In this document: piece after piece, positions 63,481-64,000 of the stretch
Layout of the letters: every line of letters begins with the position of its first letter
Position numbering within the stretch: the first letter of the stretch is position 1
From: Pandoraea faecigallinarum
GTDB lineage: Bacteria; Pseudomonadota; Gammaproteobacteria; Burkholderiales; Burkholderiaceae
Direction of reading: 5' to 3'
DNA length: 64,000 bases
Assembly (NCBI RefSeq): GCF_001029105.3
Contig: NZ_CP011807.3
Coordinates: 3,596,001-3,660,000, forward strand
Made by a program: the position numbers and the translations under genes
Notes under the pieces: model-generated
What the model saw: the letters and a program-made list of their open reading frames with translations, nothing else
The model's database searches: none
What the model was told of the DNA's origin: nothing

Positions 63481-64000
63481 ATGCCATCCGTCATCTCAAT
63501 CAAGAATCTGTCGAAGACGTACGCGACAGGGTTCCAGGCGCTCAAGAACATCAACCTGGAAATCCAGCGCGGCGAGATCTTCGCCCTGCTCGGCCCGAAC
63601 GGCGCCGGCAAAACGACCCTCATCAGCACCATCTGCGGCATCGTGCGTCCGAGTTCGGGCACGGTCACGGTCGACGGTCACGACATCATCACCGACTATC
63701 GCGCCGCGCGCGAAGCCATCGGTCTCGTGCCACAGGAGCTGACCACCGACTCCTTCGAATCGGTGTGGGCCACCGTCTCGTTCTCACGCGGCCTGTTCGG
63801 CAAGCCAGCGAATCCCGCGTACATCGAAAAGGTGCTGCGTTCGCTGTCGCTCTGGGAGAAGAAGGACAGCCGCATCATGCAACTCTCTGGCGGCATGAAG
63901 CGACGCGTGCTGATCGCCAAGGCGCTCTCGCACGAACCGCGCGTGCTGTTTCTCGACGAGCCGACCGCCGGTGTCGACGTCGAACTGCGCCGCGATATGT
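63481..64000 (+). CDS. ABC transporter ATP-binding protein (partial)
   Basis: The reading frame starts at ATG 63481 and runs off the window after about 173 residues. Walker [10 protein letters not shown] is at 38-46, then [11 protein letters not shown] (Q-loop), LSGGMKRR (signature) and [12 protein letters not shown] (Walker B/D-loop). It resembles the ATPase of multidrug or ABC-2-type exporters (YadG-like), whose permease normally follows. The first residues are [26 protein letters not shown]. Confidence 0.95.
   Translation, partial: MPSVISIKNLSKTYATGFQALKNINLEIQRGEIFALLGPNGAGKTTLISTICGIVRPSSGTVTVDGHDIITDYRAAREAIGLVPQELTTDSFESVWATVSFSRGLFGKPANPAYIEKVLRSLSLWEKKDSRIMQLSGGMKRRVLIAKALSHEPRVLFLDEPTAGVDVELRRDM

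Overview
The window is GC-rich, densely coded DNA from a Gram-negative betaproteobacterium. The gene content (aerobic box pathway for benzoyl-CoA with a BoxR regulator, a cytochrome bo3 operon, a Burkholderia-type porin, many LysR regulators) points to Burkholderiaceae, most likely Pandoraea or a close relative. The genus is inferred from gene content only. I saw no rRNA, tRNA, CRISPR array or prophage.

Layout. 1-2.5 kb: a partial HIBADH-family dehydrogenase and a VOC protein, divergent from a LysR regulator. 3-4.1 kb: a porin. 4.2-11.9 kb: two tandem paralogous autotransporters with AT-rich upstream regions. 12.3-14.4 kb: the glyA-nrdR operon behind a clear ZTP (pfl-type) riboswitch with its own promoter. 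14.3-18.2 kb: an MDR oxidoreductase with a divergent LysR, then an unrecognised protein with possible kinase-like motifs. 18.2-29.5 kb: a DJ-1/PfpI protein and a complete aerobic benzoate module. The minus-strand operon boxC-boxB-boxA and boxR face a plus-strand set made of a DUF4863 protein, an aldehyde dehydrogenase, benzoate-CoA ligase and an alpha/beta hydrolase. Good sigma70-like promoters drive both arms, and each carries TGCA elements expected for BoxR.

29.5-40.3 kb: selD; an exported transglutaminase-like protein and a TlpA-like thioredoxin; a LysR next to a split chromate transporter; an unrecognised protein whose N-terminus is coded across a G9 tract; a LysE exporter; a DUF3047 protein; and an FtsI-like PBP outside a dcw cluster. 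40.3-44.4 kb: cyoABCD, with a Met/His-rich CyoA tail and a His-rich CyoC head. 44.8-52.7 kb: an Lrp/LysE pair, a PAS-PAS-GGDEF protein, a LysR with a repeat-coded tail, an IS110-family element, and an MFS transporter divergent from a four-cysteine HTH regulator.

52.7-64 kb: YnfA, SlyX, a DUF1439 protein, an Ohr-type peroxidase with a TetR regulator (matching GATA-rich palindromes near both), a TonB-dependent receptor behind a Fur-like box, an Lrp/EamA pair, an SDR/LysR divergent pair around an 11-bp inverted repeat, a TetR with a double operator, a PhnB-like VOC protein, and the start of an ABC-transporter ATPase.

The strongest non-coding calls are the ZTP riboswitch, the paired box promoters, the Fur-like box and the operators between divergent genes. 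The most open questions are the two unrecognised proteins, the tandem autotransporters and the possible bridge RNA of the IS110 element.
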